The notes: generated by a model from the sequence alone, not told the origin. Positions 27,034 through 36,440 are shown, counted from the first letter of the stretch. The stretch: 64,000 nt of DNA from Agromyces ramosus (GCF_004216665.1 NZ_SGWY01000002.1:968685-1032684), one strand, 5' to 3'. A program made the numbers and translations.

Positions 27034-27842
27034 GACGTCAGGACTCCCGCCGGGCGCCCGTCGGCGTCGACCACGACGTTGCGCCCGTCGACCTCGGTGA
27101 CGTGCAGCGCCCGCTTGCCTCGGTCGGCCCCGACGAAGTCGGCCACGAAGTCGTCGGCCGGATGCGCGAGGATCTCGGCCGGCGACGCGGCCTGCGAGAT
27201 CTTGCCCCCCTGCTGCATGATGACGACCTGGTCGCCCAGCAGGAACGCCTCGTCGATGTCGTGCGTCACGAAGACCACCGTCTTGCCCAGTTCGCCCTGC
27301 AGGCGGAGCAGCTCCTGCTGCAGCTCCGCCCGGACGATCGGGTCGACCGCGCCGAAGGGTTCGTCCATCAGGAGGATGTTCGGGTCCACCGCGAGCCCAC
27401 GGGCCACGCCGACGCGCTGCTGCTGGCCGCCCGAGAGCTGGCTCGGATAGCGATCCGCGAGGGACCGGTCCAACCCGACGGTGTCGAGCAGCTCGAGGGC
27501 GTGGGCGTACGCCTCCCGCTTGCCGACCCCGCGGAGGAGCGGCACGGTGGCCACGTTGTCGATCACCTTGCGGTGCGGCAGCAGGCCGGAGTTCTGCATG
27601 ACGTACCCGATGCCCCGACGCAGCTGCACCGGATCCTGGGTGGCGACATCCATGCCGTCGATGAGCACCTGCCCGCCGGTCGGGTCGACCATGCGGTTGA
27701 TCATGCGCAGCAGGGTCGTCTTGCCCGAGCCGGACGACCCGACGAGGACCGTCGTCTTGTGCGGGGGCATGACGATGTCGACGTCCTCGACCGCGACGGT
27801 GCCGTCTGGGAACTGCTTGGTGACGCGGCGGAACTCGATCAT
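27030..27842 (-). CDS. Osmoprotectant-type ABC transporter ATPase
   Basis: 270 aa. Walker A VGSSGSGKTT (about 35-44), Q-loop near GYVMQNSG, signature LSGGQQQRVGVARGL, Walker B NILLMDEPFGAVDPI and switch His in VTHDIDEA. It resembles ProV/OpuCA, but these usually have about 400 residues with two C-terminal CBS domains that sense ionic strength. Here only about 35 residues follow the ATPase domain, so the CBS pair is absent and osmotic gating, if any, must differ. It is the first gene of the four-gene importer; the TetR-type gene lies upstream on the same strand. Confidence 0.9.
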   Translation of the reverse strand: MIEFRRVTKQFPDGTVAVEDVDIVMPPHKTTVLVGSSGSGKTTLLRMINRMVDPTGGQVLIDGMDVATQDPVQLRRGIGYVMQNSGLLPHRKVIDNVATVPLLRGVGKREAYAHALELLDTVGLDRSLADRYPSQLSGGQQQRVGVARGLAVDPNILLMDEPFGAVDPIVRAELQQELLRLQGELGKTVVFVTHDIDEAFLLGDQVVIMQQGGKISQAASPAEILAHPADDFVADFVGADRGKRALHVTEVDGRNVVVDADGRPAGVLTS

Positions 27843-27926
27843 GGCTGCCTCACTCCAAGCACCGGGCGGAGCCCCGGATGCCGGAGTTCAAGCCAAACAC
27901 CATTCCCAGTCGAGGGCAAACGCGTT

Positions 27927-27939
27927 GACACCGCGTGTC
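27927..27939. promoter_or_regulatory. Inverted repeat between tetR and the ABC importer operon
   Basis: GACAC (27927-27931), 3 bp, GTGTC (27935-27939), in the 137-bp spacer between the TetR gene and the ABC operon. It is a candidate operator for the TetR regulator upstream of the importer. A GGATGCC heptamer lies in the same spacer at 27876-27882. No clear -10/-35 pair was found here. Confidence 0.3.
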
Positions 27940-27979
27940 GTGTCGGCCATGGTCGTCGGCCGGCGGGCCGCGAACCCGA

Positions 27980-28642
27980 TCAGGCGGCGGAGCTGGCCGC
28001 ACGCGCCTCGCCGAGGTGCTCGGCGAGGTAGTCGTGCACGAGGCGCTTCGCCTCGGAGAGGTAGCGCTCATCGCCCGCGGGATCGCGCTCGAACGCCCGG
28101 CTGATCAGGGCGTCGGCGAGCTCGATGATGACGCCGAGCCGGAAGCGCAGCTCCTCGGCGTCGGCGCCGAGGTCGAACTCGGCCTCGATCAGCTTCGCCA
28201 TGCGATGCGCGAACTCGGGCTCGATGTCGCCCTCCGCGAGTTCGCGTCGGCCCGCGTGCACCACCGTGAAGCCCGGCTCGTCGCGGTAGAGCGCCGCGCA
28301 CGCATCGAGCGCGACGTCGATGACGTCCCACCAGGTCGCGAGCTCGGTGCCTTCGAGGTCATCGGCGACGCGCTCGCGGAATCGACGGATCGCGCGCTCG
28401 CGCAGCGCGTGCAGCACGGCCACGCGATCGGGGAAGTAGCGGTAGACCGTGCCGATCGAGGCGCCCGCGCGCTCGGCGACCATCTGGGTCGTCAGGCGCT
28501 CGAATCCGGTCTCGTCGACGATCTCGGCGGCAGCATCGAGCAGCGCGTCGAGCCGCTGGGTGCTGCGCCGCTGGGTCGGCTCGGTGCGAACCGAGCGCTT
28601 CCGGCGCGGATCGGCCCCTAGGATCAGGTCGACATTCGGCAC
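27980..28642 (-). CDS. TetR/AcrR family transcriptional regulator
   Basis: 220 aa. N-terminal helix-turn-helix (about 30-75): RLDALLDAAAEIVDETGF, then MVAERAGASIGTVYRYFPDR with the YRYF recognition signature. The C-terminal ligand-binding domain is helical. I chose the GTG at 28642 (VPNVDLILG), which has GGGAGG about 5 bp upstream; the open frame further up lacks a ribosome-binding site and is low complexity. It lies just upstream of the osmoprotectant-type importer on the same strand and diverges from the App1-like gene, so either could be its target. Confidence 0.88.
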   Translation of the reverse strand: MPNVDLILGADPRRKRSVRTEPTQRRSTQRLDALLDAAAEIVDETGFERLTTQMVAERAGASIGTVYRYFPDRVAVLHALRERAIRRFRERVADDLEGTELATWWDVIDVALDACAALYRDEPGFTVVHAGRRELAEGDIEPEFAHRMAKLIEAEFDLGADAEELRFRLGVIIELADALISRAFERDPAGDERYLSEAKRLVHDYLAEHLGEARAASSAA

Positions 28643-28740
28643 GGAACCTCCCTCACTTTGCGGCCTCCACTCTACCCGGCGCGCCGCCGCGGCCCGACCA
28701 GAACGGGCGGCGCGTTTTCCGGCGCGGCCGGGCCGCATGA

Positions 28741-28746
28741 CAGACT
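28741..28746 (+). promoter_or_regulatory. -10-like element (CAGACT) of the App1-like gene, leaderless layout
   Basis: CAGACT, 6 bases (GAGTGG), then the ATG at 28753. The first base is C rather than T. Confidence 0.4.
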
Positions 28747-28752
28747 GAGTGG

Positions 28753-29811
28753 ATGTCGGCCAGTCCTCCCACCCCGGCCGGATCCCTGGAGCGCCAGGTC
28801 CGGCACCGTGCCGCGCGCCTCGAGGACTGGGTCCACGACCTCCGGGAGCGCTGGGCCCGGCGACGCGGCCACGTTCCCACGATCGTCCCCTATACGGGCT
28901 ACGGTTCCACCGAATGGGTGCGCGTGCTCTGCCGGGTGCTCCTCAGCAAGCCGATCGACCCCGACGAGACCTCGAAGCGCCGCCGCCGGCGCGGCGAGCA
29001 GGGCATCCGCGGTTGGCGCAGCTTCACGAGCGTGCCGGTCGGCGACGTCCCCGTCGTGATCGAGGTCGGCGCCGAGCGGATCGAGGTGCTCGCCGACCGC
29101 GGCGGCGTCGTCGACACGCGGGTCCCCGTGGCCCTCACACCGGGGTGGCACCAGGCGATCCTGCGCACCGAGGGATCCGAGGACGTCGAGGCGCCGATCT
29201 GGATCGTCGGGCCCGACGTCGACTTCGGCATCATCTCGGATGTCGATGACACGGTGATGGTCACCGCCCTCCCCCGTCCGCTCGTCGCCGCCTGGAACAC
29301 CTTCGTGCTCGACGAGCACGCGCGCATCCCGACCCCCGGCATGGCCGTGCTCTACGAGCGCCTCGTGCGCGCGCACCCGGGCTCACCCGTCATCTACCTG
29401 TCGACGGGCGCGTGGAACGTCGCACCGACGCTCACGCGCTTCCTGTCGCGGAACCTCTATCCCGCGGGCCCGCTGCTCCTGACGGACTGGGGACCGACCC
29501 ACGACCGGTTGTTCCGGAGCGGGCGCGCCCACAAGGAGGAGAACCTCCGCCGGCTGGCCGAGGAGTTCCCGCAGGTCCGGTGGCTCCTCATCGGCGACGA
29601 CGGCCAGCACGATGAGGAACTCTACGCGCGGTTCGCCGCGGAGCATCCCGACCGCGTCGCCGCGGTCGCCATCCGGCGCCTCTCCACGGGCGAGGCGGTG
29701 CTGGCCGGTGGCCGCACCAAGGCCGAGCAGCACGGCGCCGACGTGCCGTGGGTGTCGGCGAGCGACGGCGCGACGCTCGACGACCTGCTCACCGAGGCCG
29801 GCCTCCTGTGA
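28753..29811 (+). CDS. App1-like phosphatidate phosphatase (DUF2183)
   Basis: 352 aa, no membrane segment. The C-terminal half is a HAD-like catalytic domain with DVDDT at residues 163-167 (SDVDDTVMVT), the DxDxT nucleophile motif of App1-type phosphatidate phosphatases, followed by VIYLSTGAWNVAPTL and LLIGDDGQHDEELY, the third HAD motif. The N-terminal part (about 50-150) includes a beta-rich segment with ALTPGWHQAILR. In yeast App1 acts on phosphatidate; the substrate of bacterial members is not established. It diverges from the TetR gene and converges on pyrD. Confidence 0.85.
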   Translation: MSASPPTPAGSLERQVRHRAARLEDWVHDLRERWARRRGHVPTIVPYTGYGSTEWVRVLCRVLLSKPIDPDETSKRRRRRGEQGIRGWRSFTSVPVGDVPVVIEVGAERIEVLADRGGVVDTRVPVALTPGWHQAILRTEGSEDVEAPIWIVGPDVDFGIISDVDDTVMVTALPRPLVAAWNTFVLDEHARIPTPGMAVLYERLVRAHPGSPVIYLSTGAWNVAPTLTRFLSRNLYPAGPLLLTDWGPTHDRLFRSGRAHKEENLRRLAEEFPQVRWLLIGDDGQHDEELYARFAAEHPDRVAAVAIRRLSTGEAVLAGGRTKAEQHGADVPWVSASDGATLDDLLTEAGLL

Positions 29812-29860
29812 GCGCTGCGGGCGCCTGACGGCACCGCGGCGGCCTGTCGCCGGCCTCGGC

Positions 29861-30925
29861 TCAGGCGGGAGCGGCGACCGCCGCGCGATCGGCGCGGGTC
29901 CGCCGGATGCGCGAGAGTCCGCGGTTCACCTGGCGGGCCCACGTCGGTCCGCGATAGACGAACGCCGAGTACCCCTGCACGAGCGTCGCACCCGCGTCGA
30001 GGCGGTTCTGCACGTCGGCCGCCGTCTCCACGCCGCCGACGGAGATCACGCAGAGTCCGGGGGGCACGTTGGCCCTCACCAGCCGCAGCACCTCGAGCGA
30101 GCGGGCGGCGAGCGGCGCGCCCGACAGCCCACCCGCCCCGATCCCCTCGACGACGGATGCCGGTGCCCGGAGCCCCTCGCGGGAGATCGTGGTGTTCGTG
30201 GCGATGATCCCGTCGAGTCCGAGCCGCGCGACGAGCTCGCAGATGCGGACCACCTCCTCGTCGGCGAGGTCGGGTGCGATCTTCACGAGCAGCGGCGTCG
30301 AGGCCGCGACGGCGCGCACGGCCTCGAGGAGCGGTGCGAGGGCATCGAGCTCCTGCAGGCCGCGAAGCCCGGGCGTGTTGGGCGAGCTCACGTTCACGAC
30401 GAGGTAGTCGGCGTAGGGCGCGAGCACGCGGGCGCTGCGCTCGTAGTCGCCGACCGCGTCCTCGACGGCCGTCACCCGGCTCTTGCCGATGTTCACGCCG
30501 AGCACCGGCCGGTGCCGGCGGCGCGCGAGCCGCGAGAGGCGGCCGACCGCGGCATCCGCCCCGCCGTTGTTGAAGCCCATGCGATTGACCAGCGCGCGAT
30601 CGTCGATGAGGCGGAACAGGCGCGGGCGCGCGTTGCCCGGCTGCGCGACGGCGGTGATGGTGCCCACCTCGACGTGCCCGAAGCCGAGCTGGCCGAGCCC
30701 CTGCACCGCGACGGCGTCCTTGTCGAACCCCGCGGCCAGGCCGAACGGCGACGGGAACCGCAGGCCGAGGGCTTCGACCGCCAGGTCGGGGTCGGGTCGC
30801 GTGAACAGCTCGACCAGGCGGCCGAAGCCGAGCGTCGGGAGCATCCGGATGACCCGGAACGCGACGTGATGGGCGTCCTCGGGATCCATGCGGGAGAAGA
30901 CGAGGGAGAAGAGGAGTCGATACAT
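29861..30925 (-). CDS. pyrD: Dihydroorotate dehydrogenase, quinone-dependent (class 2)
   Basis: 354 aa. Oxidises dihydroorotate to orotate in pyrimidine synthesis, passing electrons to the quinone pool. The N-terminal amphipathic helix (MYRLLFSLVFSRMDPEDAHH) that reaches the membrane is present and marks class 2. FMN-binding segments include GLAAGFDKDA, GFGHVEVGTIT, VNVSSPNTPGLR with the catalytic Ser region, and a late TLVQGYSAFVYRGP. The ATG at 30925 fits the family start; a TAGCCT hexamer lies 10 bp before it, suggesting a very short leader. Its 3' end converges on the App1-like gene, 49 bp away. Confidence 0.94.
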   Translation of the reverse strand: MYRLLFSLVFSRMDPEDAHHVAFRVIRMLPTLGFGRLVELFTRPDPDLAVEALGLRFPSPFGLAAGFDKDAVAVQGLGQLGFGHVEVGTITAVAQPGNARPRLFRLIDDRALVNRMGFNNGGADAAVGRLSRLARRRHRPVLGVNIGKSRVTAVEDAVGDYERSARVLAPYADYLVVNVSSPNTPGLRGLQELDALAPLLEAVRAVAASTPLLVKIAPDLADEEVVRICELVARLGLDGIIATNTTISREGLRAPASVVEGIGAGGLSGAPLAARSLEVLRLVRANVPPGLCVISVGGVETAADVQNRLDAGATLVQGYSAFVYRGPTWARQVNRGLSRIRRTRADRAAVAAPA

Positions 30926-30935
30926 GCCGGGATTC

Positions 30936-30941
30936 AGGCTA
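30936..30941 (-). promoter_or_regulatory. Candidate -10 element (TAGCCT) of pyrD
   Basis: TAGCCT on the minus strand, 10 bp before the pyrD ATG, predicting a leader of only a few bases. Confidence 0.35.
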
Positions 30942-30991
30942 TCGGAGGCGCCTGTGCGCCGATGACGGCGCCGAGCGCCCACGCGACGGCG

Positions 30992-31465
30992 TCACTCCAC
31001 CGGGCGTGCGGGGAGGCGCCCGTGCTCGGCGCGGAGCTGGCCGATGGCGGCCTCGAAGTCGTCGAGCGACTCGAACGCCTGGTACACGCTCGCGAAGCGG
31101 AGGTAGGCCACCTCGTCGAGCTCGCGCAACGGCGGCAGGATCGCGAGGCCGATGTCGTTCGCCTCGATCTGCGAGGCGCCGGTCGAGCGGATCGTCTCCT
31201 CCACCTTCTGTGCGAGCACGGCGAGGTCCGAGTCCGTGACCGGGCGGCCCTGGCACGCCTTCTTCACGCCGAGCACGACCTTCTCGCGGCTGAACGGCTC
31301 GATCACGCCGCTGCGCTTGATCACGGCCAAGCTCGCCGTCTCGGTCGTGGAGAAGCGACGGCCGCACTCGGGGCACTGCCTGCGGCGCCGGATGGAGAGT
31401 CCGTCGTCACTCGTGCGCGAGTCGATGACGCGGGAATCCGGGTGACGGCAGAACGGACAGTACAT
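30992..31465 (-). CDS. nrdR: Transcriptional repressor NrdR
   Basis: 157 aa, the normal length. NrdR represses ribonucleotide reductase genes when it binds ATP/dATP. The N-terminal zinc ribbon uses Cys3, Cys6, Cys31 and Cys34 (CPFC and CPEC), and the ATP-cone domain follows (about 46-136, with [16 protein letters not shown]). No ribonucleotide reductase gene or NrdR box is in the window. Many actinomycetes place nrdR near dnaE and hisD as here. A TAGGCT hexamer lies 9 bp before the ATG. Confidence 0.96.
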   Translation of the reverse strand: MYCPFCRHPDSRVIDSRTSDDGLSIRRRRQCPECGRRFSTTETASLAVIKRSGVIEPFSREKVVLGVKKACQGRPVTDSDLAVLAQKVEETIRSTGASQIEANDIGLAILPPLRELDEVAYLRFASVYQAFESLDDFEAAIGQLRAEHGRLPARPVE

Positions 31466-31474
31466 GGTGCTCCC

Positions 31475-31480
31475 AGCCTA
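31475..31480 (-). promoter_or_regulatory. Candidate -10 element (TAGGCT) of nrdR
   Basis: TAGGCT on the minus strand, 9 bp before the ATG; the implied leader is about 3 nt. GGGAGC within those 9 bp could alternatively act as a ribosome-binding site. Confidence 0.4.
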
Positions 31481-31508
31481 GCGGGGCGGGATCGGCGTAC
31501 GGCCGACG

Positions 31509-32816
31509 TCAGCGCTCGAAGCGCGCCGAGACGGCCTCGCCATGCGCGGGGAGGTCCTCCTCGGCCGAGAGCGCGGCGATCACCGGCGCGACCTCGCGCA
31601 GGGCGTGCTCGTCATAGCGCACGACCTGCTGCGGCCGGAGGAACGTCGCCGCGGAGAGGCCCGCCGCGGAGCGTGCCTGACCTCCCGTCGGCAGCACGTG
31701 GTTCGACCCTGCCGCGTAGTCGCCCAGGCTCACGGGCGAGTACGGGCCGATGAAGATCGCGCCCGCGTTCTCGATGCGCGCGAGCACCGCGTCGGGATCG
31801 CGCACCTGGATCTCGAGGTGCTCGGGACCGAACGCGTTCGAGAAGTCGGCGGCCTGCTCGAGGTCGTCGACGAGCACGACGGCCGACTGCCGGCCCGCGA
31901 CGGCGTTGCGGATCCGCTCCGCGTGCTTCGTCGCCGCAATGCGCGCGGCGAGGTGGACGCGCACGCTCGCTGCGAAGTCGGCCGAGTCGGTGACGAGCAC
32001 GGATGCCGCGAGCTCGTCGTGCTCCGCCTGGCTCACCAGGTCGGCCGCCACGAAGTCGGCGTCGGCCGCGTCGTCGGCGATCACGAGGATGTCGGTGGGA
32101 CCCGCCTCGGCGTCGATTCCCGTGACGCCCTGGACGAGCCGCTTGGCCGCCGCGACGTACACGTTTCCCGGACCCGTCACGCGCTGCACGGGCTCGAGCC
32201 CGATACCCGGAACCCCGTAGGCCAGGGCGCCGATGGCTCCGGCTCCGCCCATCGCGTAAACCTCGTCGATGCCGAGCAGTGCGGCCGCGGCGGCGATCGA
32301 GGGGTGGATGCGCCCGCCCGCGGCGGACTGCGCCGGCGACGCGAGCGCGATCGAGCGGACGCCCGCCACCTGGGCGGGCACGACGTTCATGACGACGCTC
32401 GACGGGTACACGGCCTTGCCGCCCGGCACGTAGAGCCCGACGCGGCCCACGGGCTGCCAGCGCTGCTCCACGATCGCGCCGTCGCCGAGCTCGGTGCGCT
32501 CGGGCGCCGGCACCTGCGCGGCGCTCGCGGCCTGCACCCGTGCGATGGTCGATTCCAGGGCGGCCCGCGTCTGCGGAGCGAGCGACTCGAGCGCCTCGGC
32601 GAGCTCGTCGGCCGGCACGCGCACCGCCGCTGGGCGCACCCCGTCGAAGCGCTCGGCCTGGTCGAGGAGCGCCGCCTCCCCGCGCTCGCGCACGTCGTCG
32701 ATGAGGGCGCGGGCGGAGTTCAGCGCGGCCGTGACGTCGGTCGCGGCGCGCGGGACGAGAGCGAGCAGCTCGCTCGCGGACGGGCGTATTCCCCGGAGGT
32801 CGATCGTTCGCAGCAT
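31509..32816 (-). CDS. hisD: Histidinol dehydrogenase
   Basis: 435 aa. Catalyses the last two oxidation steps of histidine synthesis with zinc and NAD. Family segments include GRVGLYVPGGKAVYPSSVVM (about 125-145), the NAD-binding GVTGIDAEAGPTDILVIAD stretch, LVSQAEHDELA with zinc-site residues, FGPEHLEI and SNHVLPTGGQAR. I chose the ATG at 32816 (MLRTIDLRG); a GTG two codons upstream would lie only 3 bp from the TAGGCT hexamer at 32826-32831, which favours the ATG. No other his gene is in the window. Confidence 0.93.
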   Translation of the reverse strand: MLRTIDLRGIRPSASELLALVPRAATDVTAALNSARALIDDVRERGEAALLDQAERFDGVRPAAVRVPADELAEALESLAPQTRAALESTIARVQAASAAQVPAPERTELGDGAIVEQRWQPVGRVGLYVPGGKAVYPSSVVMNVVPAQVAGVRSIALASPAQSAAGGRIHPSIAAAAALLGIDEVYAMGGAGAIGALAYGVPGIGLEPVQRVTGPGNVYVAAAKRLVQGVTGIDAEAGPTDILVIADDAADADFVAADLVSQAEHDELAASVLVTDSADFAASVRVHLAARIAATKHAERIRNAVAGRQSAVVLVDDLEQAADFSNAFGPEHLEIQVRDPDAVLARIENAGAIFIGPYSPVSLGDYAAGSNHVLPTGGQARSAAGLSAATFLRPQQVVRYDEHALREVAPVIAALSAEEDLPAHGEAVSARFER

Positions 32817-32825
32817 GGCCACACC

Positions 32826-32831
32826 AGCCTA
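32826..32831 (-). promoter_or_regulatory. Candidate -10 element (TAGGCT) of hisD
   Basis: TAGGCT on the minus strand, 9 bp before the hisD ATG. Confidence 0.4.
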
Positions 32832-32863
32832 CCGAGCCGCGCCCCGCCGGAGCGCCGCCCCCG

Positions 32864-35800
32864 TCACACGAGGCAGTTCGGACCGAGCAGGCTCTTCAGT
32901 TCGCCGTAGAGGTCGGCGGTCACCTGCACGGGGTATGGCAGCTCGAACACGCGCGCGGTTCGCCCGCGCACGAGGCGGAGCCGTACCTCGGTGTCGCCCC
33001 GGTGCCGGATGAGCACGTCGCCGAGGGCCGTGATGGTGTCGGTGGTCGCGCGGATGTCGGGCAGCGAGATGACGACGGGTCCGGACTCGTCGCCCTGCCC
33101 GAGCTCGGGGCTGAAGACGCTGTAGGCGTGCAGGTTCATGCCGTCGTCGCGCATGCTGACCCTGCCCCGCACGACCGCGATCGAGTCGGCCTTCAGGCCC
33201 GGCGCGAACTCCTGGTACGCCTTGCCCATGAACATGACCGTGATCTCGCCCGAGAAGTCCTCGACCTGGATCATGCCGTACTGGTTGCCGCTCTGCCGGG
33301 CGACGCGGTGCTGCACGCTCGTGACGAGGCCGGCGATCGTGACGGTGTCGCCGTCCTGCGTGGCATCCGACGACATCAGCTCGGTGATGGTGGTCGACGC
33401 GTGCTTCGCGAGCGGCACCTCGAGGCCGGCGAGCGGGTGGTCCGAGACGTACAGTCCGAGCATCTCGCGCTCGAACGCCAGCTTGTCGCGCTTGGCCCAC
33501 TCGGGCCGGTCGGGCACGAGCGATGGTGCCGCCTCGCGCTCATGCTCTTCGAAGAGGCTGTCGAAGTCGAACCCGATGTCGCCGACCTCCTCGGCGCGCT
33601 TCTCCTTCACGGCGGACTCGACGGCGCCCTCGTGGATCTCGACGAGCGCACGGCGCGTGTGCCCGAGCGAGTCGAACGCACCCGCCTTCACCAGCGACTC
33701 CACCGTGCGCTTGTTGGCGACCTGGATGGGGACCTTCTTCAGGAAGTCGTGGAACGACTCGAAGCGGCCCTTCTCCTCTCGCGCAGCACGGATGGCGTCG
33801 ACCACGTTGAAGCCGACGTTGCGCACCGCGCCGAGGCCGAAGCGGATGTCGTCGCCGACGGCCGCGAAGTAGCCGATCGACTCGTTGACGTCGGGCGGCA
33901 GCACCCTGATGCCCATGCGGCGACACTCGTTCAGGTAGAGCGCGAGCTTGTCGCGCGCGTCGCCGACGCTCGTGAGCAGCGCGGCCATGTATTCGGCCGG
34001 GAAGTGGGCCTTGAGGTAGGCCGTCCAGTAGCTGAGCACGCCGTAGGCGGCCGAGTGCGCCTTGTTGAACGCGTAGTCGGAGAACGGCAGCAGGATGTCC
34101 CAGAGCGTCTTGACCGCGGCATCCGAGAAGCCGTTGGCCTTCATGCCGCCCGAGAATCCCTCGTACTGCTTGTCGAGCTCGGACTTCTTCTTCTTGCCCA
34201 TGGCGCGACGCAGGATGTCGGCCTGGCCGAGCGAGAAGCCCGCCACCCGCTGCGCGATCGCCATGACCTGTTCCTGGTAGATGATCAGGCCGTAGCTCGT
34301 GTCGAGGATGTCCTTCAGCGGTTCCTCGAGCTCGGGGTGGATCGGCGAGATCGGCTGCAGGCCGTTCTTGCGCAGTGCGTAGTTGATGTGCGAGTTCGCG
34401 CCCATCGGCCCCGGGCGGTAGAGCGCGATGACGGCCGAGATGTCCTCGAAGTTGTCGGGCTTCATCTGGCGGAGCAGGGAGCGCATGGGCCCGCCGTCGA
34501 GCTGGAACACCCCGAGCGTGTCGCCCCTGGAGAGCAGCTCGTAGGCGCCCGCATCGTCGAGGGCCAGGTCTTCGAGCACGGGGCGGAAGCCGCGGTTCGC
34601 CTCGATGTTGTCGAGCGCGTCATCGATGATGGTGAGGTTGCGCAGCCCCAGGAAGTCCATCTTGATGAGGCCGAGCGCCTCGCACGCCGGATAGTCGAAC
34701 TGCGTGACGATCTGGCCGTCCTGCTCCCGCTTCATGATCGGGATGATGTCGATGAGCGGGTCGCTCGACATGATGACGCCCGCGGCATGCACGCCCCACT
34801 GGCGCTTCAGGTTCTCGAGTCCGAGCGCCGTCTCGAAGACGGTCTTCGCCTCGGCGTCGGTCTCGATGAGTGCCCGGATGTCGCCCGCCTCCTTGAAGCG
34901 GGGATGGTCCTTGTCGAGGATGCCGGCCAACGGGATGTCCTTGCCCATGATGGCCGGCGGCATCGCCTTGGTGAGCTTCTCGCCCATGCCGAAGGGGAAG
35001 CCGAGCACGCGGCTCGAGTCCTTCAGCGCCTGCTTGGCCTTGATCGTGCCGTACGTCACGATCTGGGCGACGCGCTCGTCGCCGTACTTCTCAGTGACGT
35101 AGCGGATCACCTCGCCGCGCCGACGCTCGTCGAAGTCCACGTCGAAGTCGGGCATCGACACGCGGTCGGGGTTCAGGAAGCGCTCGAAGATGAGTCCGTG
35201 CTGCAGCGGGTCGAGGTCGGTGATGCGCATGGCGTAGGCGGCCATCGAGCCCGCACCCGACCCGCGGCCGGGCCCCACCCGGATGCCGTTGTTCTTCGAC
35301 CAGTTGATGAAGTCGGCGACGACGAGGAAGTAGCCCGGGAACCCCATCTGCGTGATGACGCCCACCTCGTAGTCCGCCTGCCGGCGCACGTCGTCGGGGA
35401 TGCCGTTCGGGTACCGCACGTGCAGGCCGCGCTCGACCTCCTTGACGAACCAGCTCTCCTCGCTCTCGCCCTCCGGCACCGGGAAGCGCGGCATGTAGTT
35501 GGCGCTCGTGTTGAACCGCACGTCGGCCCGCTCGGCGATGAGCAGGGTGTTGTCGCACGCCTCGGGGTGGTCGCGGAAGAGGTGCCGCATCTCGGCCGCG
35601 GTCTTGAGGTAGAACTCGTCGGCGTCGAACTTGAAGCGGTTGGGGTCGTCGAGCGTGGAGCCCGACTGCACGCACAGCAGTGCCGCGTGGCTCTTCGCGT
35701 CGTCGGCGTGGGTGTAGTGCAGGTCGTTGGTGGCGACGAGCGGCAGGTCGAGCTGCTTCGCGAGCCGGAGCAGGTCGTCCATGATGCGCTTCTCGATGCC

Positions 35801-36382
35801 GAGCCCGTGGTCCATGATCTCGGCGAAGTAGTTCTCGCGCCCGAAGATGTCGCGGTAGTCGGATGCCGCCCGCAACGCCTCGTCGTACTGCCCGAGTCGC
35901 AGGCGGGTCTGCACCTCGCCCGAGGCGCATCCGGTCGTGGCGATGAGCCCGCTCGAGTACGTCTGCAGCAGCTCGCGATCCATGCGCGGCTTGAAGTAGT
36001 ACCCCTCGATCGAGGCGCGGCTCGAGAGGCGGAACAGGTTGTGCATGCCCTCGGTCGTTTCCGACAGGAGCGTCATGTGCGTGTACGCACCGGAGCCGGA
36101 CACGTCGTCGCCGCCGCCGCTCCCCCACCGCACCCGGGTCTTGTCGCCGCGGTGGGTGCCCGGCGTGATGTACGCCTCGGTGCCGATGATCGGCTTGATG
36201 CCGGCGTCGGTCGCCTGCTTCCAGAAGTCGTACGCGCCGAACACGTTGCCGTGGTCGGTGACCGCCACCGCGGGCATGCCCTCGTCCTTCGCGGCCTGGA
36301 TGAGCTCCCCGACCCGGGCTGCGCCGTCGAGCATGGAGTACTCGCTGTGCACGTGGAGGTGGACGAAGGAATCGGCGGCCAC
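32864..36382 (-). CDS. dnaE: DNA polymerase III subunit alpha (replicative)
   Basis: 1172 aa, the DnaE1 type. An N-terminal PHP domain (FVHLHVHSEYSMLDGAAR at the start) is followed by the catalytic palm with PDFDVDFDERRR, fingers, a helix-hairpin-helix region and a C-terminal OB fold (VTIAGLVTSVQHRV). I chose GTG at 36382: an AGGAG box lies 5 bp before it. The ATG at 36394 would put that box inside the coding sequence. The gene stands between hisD (47 bp downstream) and the pseudouridine synthase gene (about 100 bp upstream), all on the minus strand. Confidence 0.96.
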   Translation of the reverse strand: MAADSFVHLHVHSEYSMLDGAARVGELIQAAKDEGMPAVAVTDHGNVFGAYDFWKQATDAGIKPIIGTEAYITPGTHRGDKTRVRWGSGGGDDVSGSGAYTHMTLLSETTEGMHNLFRLSSRASIEGYYFKPRMDRELLQTYSSGLIATTGCASGEVQTRLRLGQYDEALRAASDYRDIFGRENYFAEIMDHGLGIEKRIMDDLLRLAKQLDLPLVATNDLHYTHADDAKSHAALLCVQSGSTLDDPNRFKFDADEFYLKTAAEMRHLFRDHPEACDNTLLIAERADVRFNTSANYMPRFPVPEGESEESWFVKEVERGLHVRYPNGIPDDVRRQADYEVGVITQMGFPGYFLVVADFINWSKNNGIRVGPGRGSGAGSMAAYAMRITDLDPLQHGLIFERFLNPDRVSMPDFDVDFDERRRGEVIRYVTEKYGDERVAQIVTYGTIKAKQALKDSSRVLGFPFGMGEKLTKAMPPAIMGKDIPLAGILDKDHPRFKEAGDIRALIETDAEAKTVFETALGLENLKRQWGVHAAGVIMSSDPLIDIIPIMKREQDGQIVTQFDYPACEALGLIKMDFLGLRNLTIIDDALDNIEANRGFRPVLEDLALDDAGAYELLSRGDTLGVFQLDGGPMRSLLRQMKPDNFEDISAVIALYRPGPMGANSHINYALRKNGLQPISPIHPELEEPLKDILDTSYGLIIYQEQVMAIAQRVAGFSLGQADILRRAMGKKKKSELDKQYEGFSGGMKANGFSDAAVKTLWDILLPFSDYAFNKAHSAAYGVLSYWTAYLKAHFPAEYMAALLTSVGDARDKLALYLNECRRMGIRVLPPDVNESIGYFAAVGDDIRFGLGAVRNVGFNVVDAIRAAREEKGRFESFHDFLKKVPIQVANKRTVESLVKAGAFDSLGHTRRALVEIHEGAVESAVKEKRAEEVGDIGFDFDSLFEEHEREAAPSLVPDRPEWAKRDKLAFEREMLGLYVSDHPLAGLEVPLAKHASTTITELMSSDATQDGDTVTIAGLVTSVQHRVARQSGNQYGMIQVEDFSGEITVMFMGKAYQEFAPGLKADSIAVVRGRVSMRDDGMNLHAYSVFSPELGQGDESGPVVISLPDIRATTDTITALGDVLIRHRGDTEVRLRLVRGRTARVFELPYPVQVTADLYGELKSLLGPNCLV

Positions 36383-36434
36383 TGGGCTCCTCATCGGGGG
36401 TGCTGCGAGGTGGGTGTTCGGTGGGGGTGCTCAG

Positions 36435-36440
36435 AGTCTA
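36435..36440 (-). promoter_or_regulatory. Candidate -10 element (TAGACT) of dnaE
   Basis: TAGACT on the minus strand between the pseudouridine synthase gene and dnaE. It implies a leader of about 45 nt that contains AGGAG before the GTG start. No clear -35. Confidence 0.35.
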
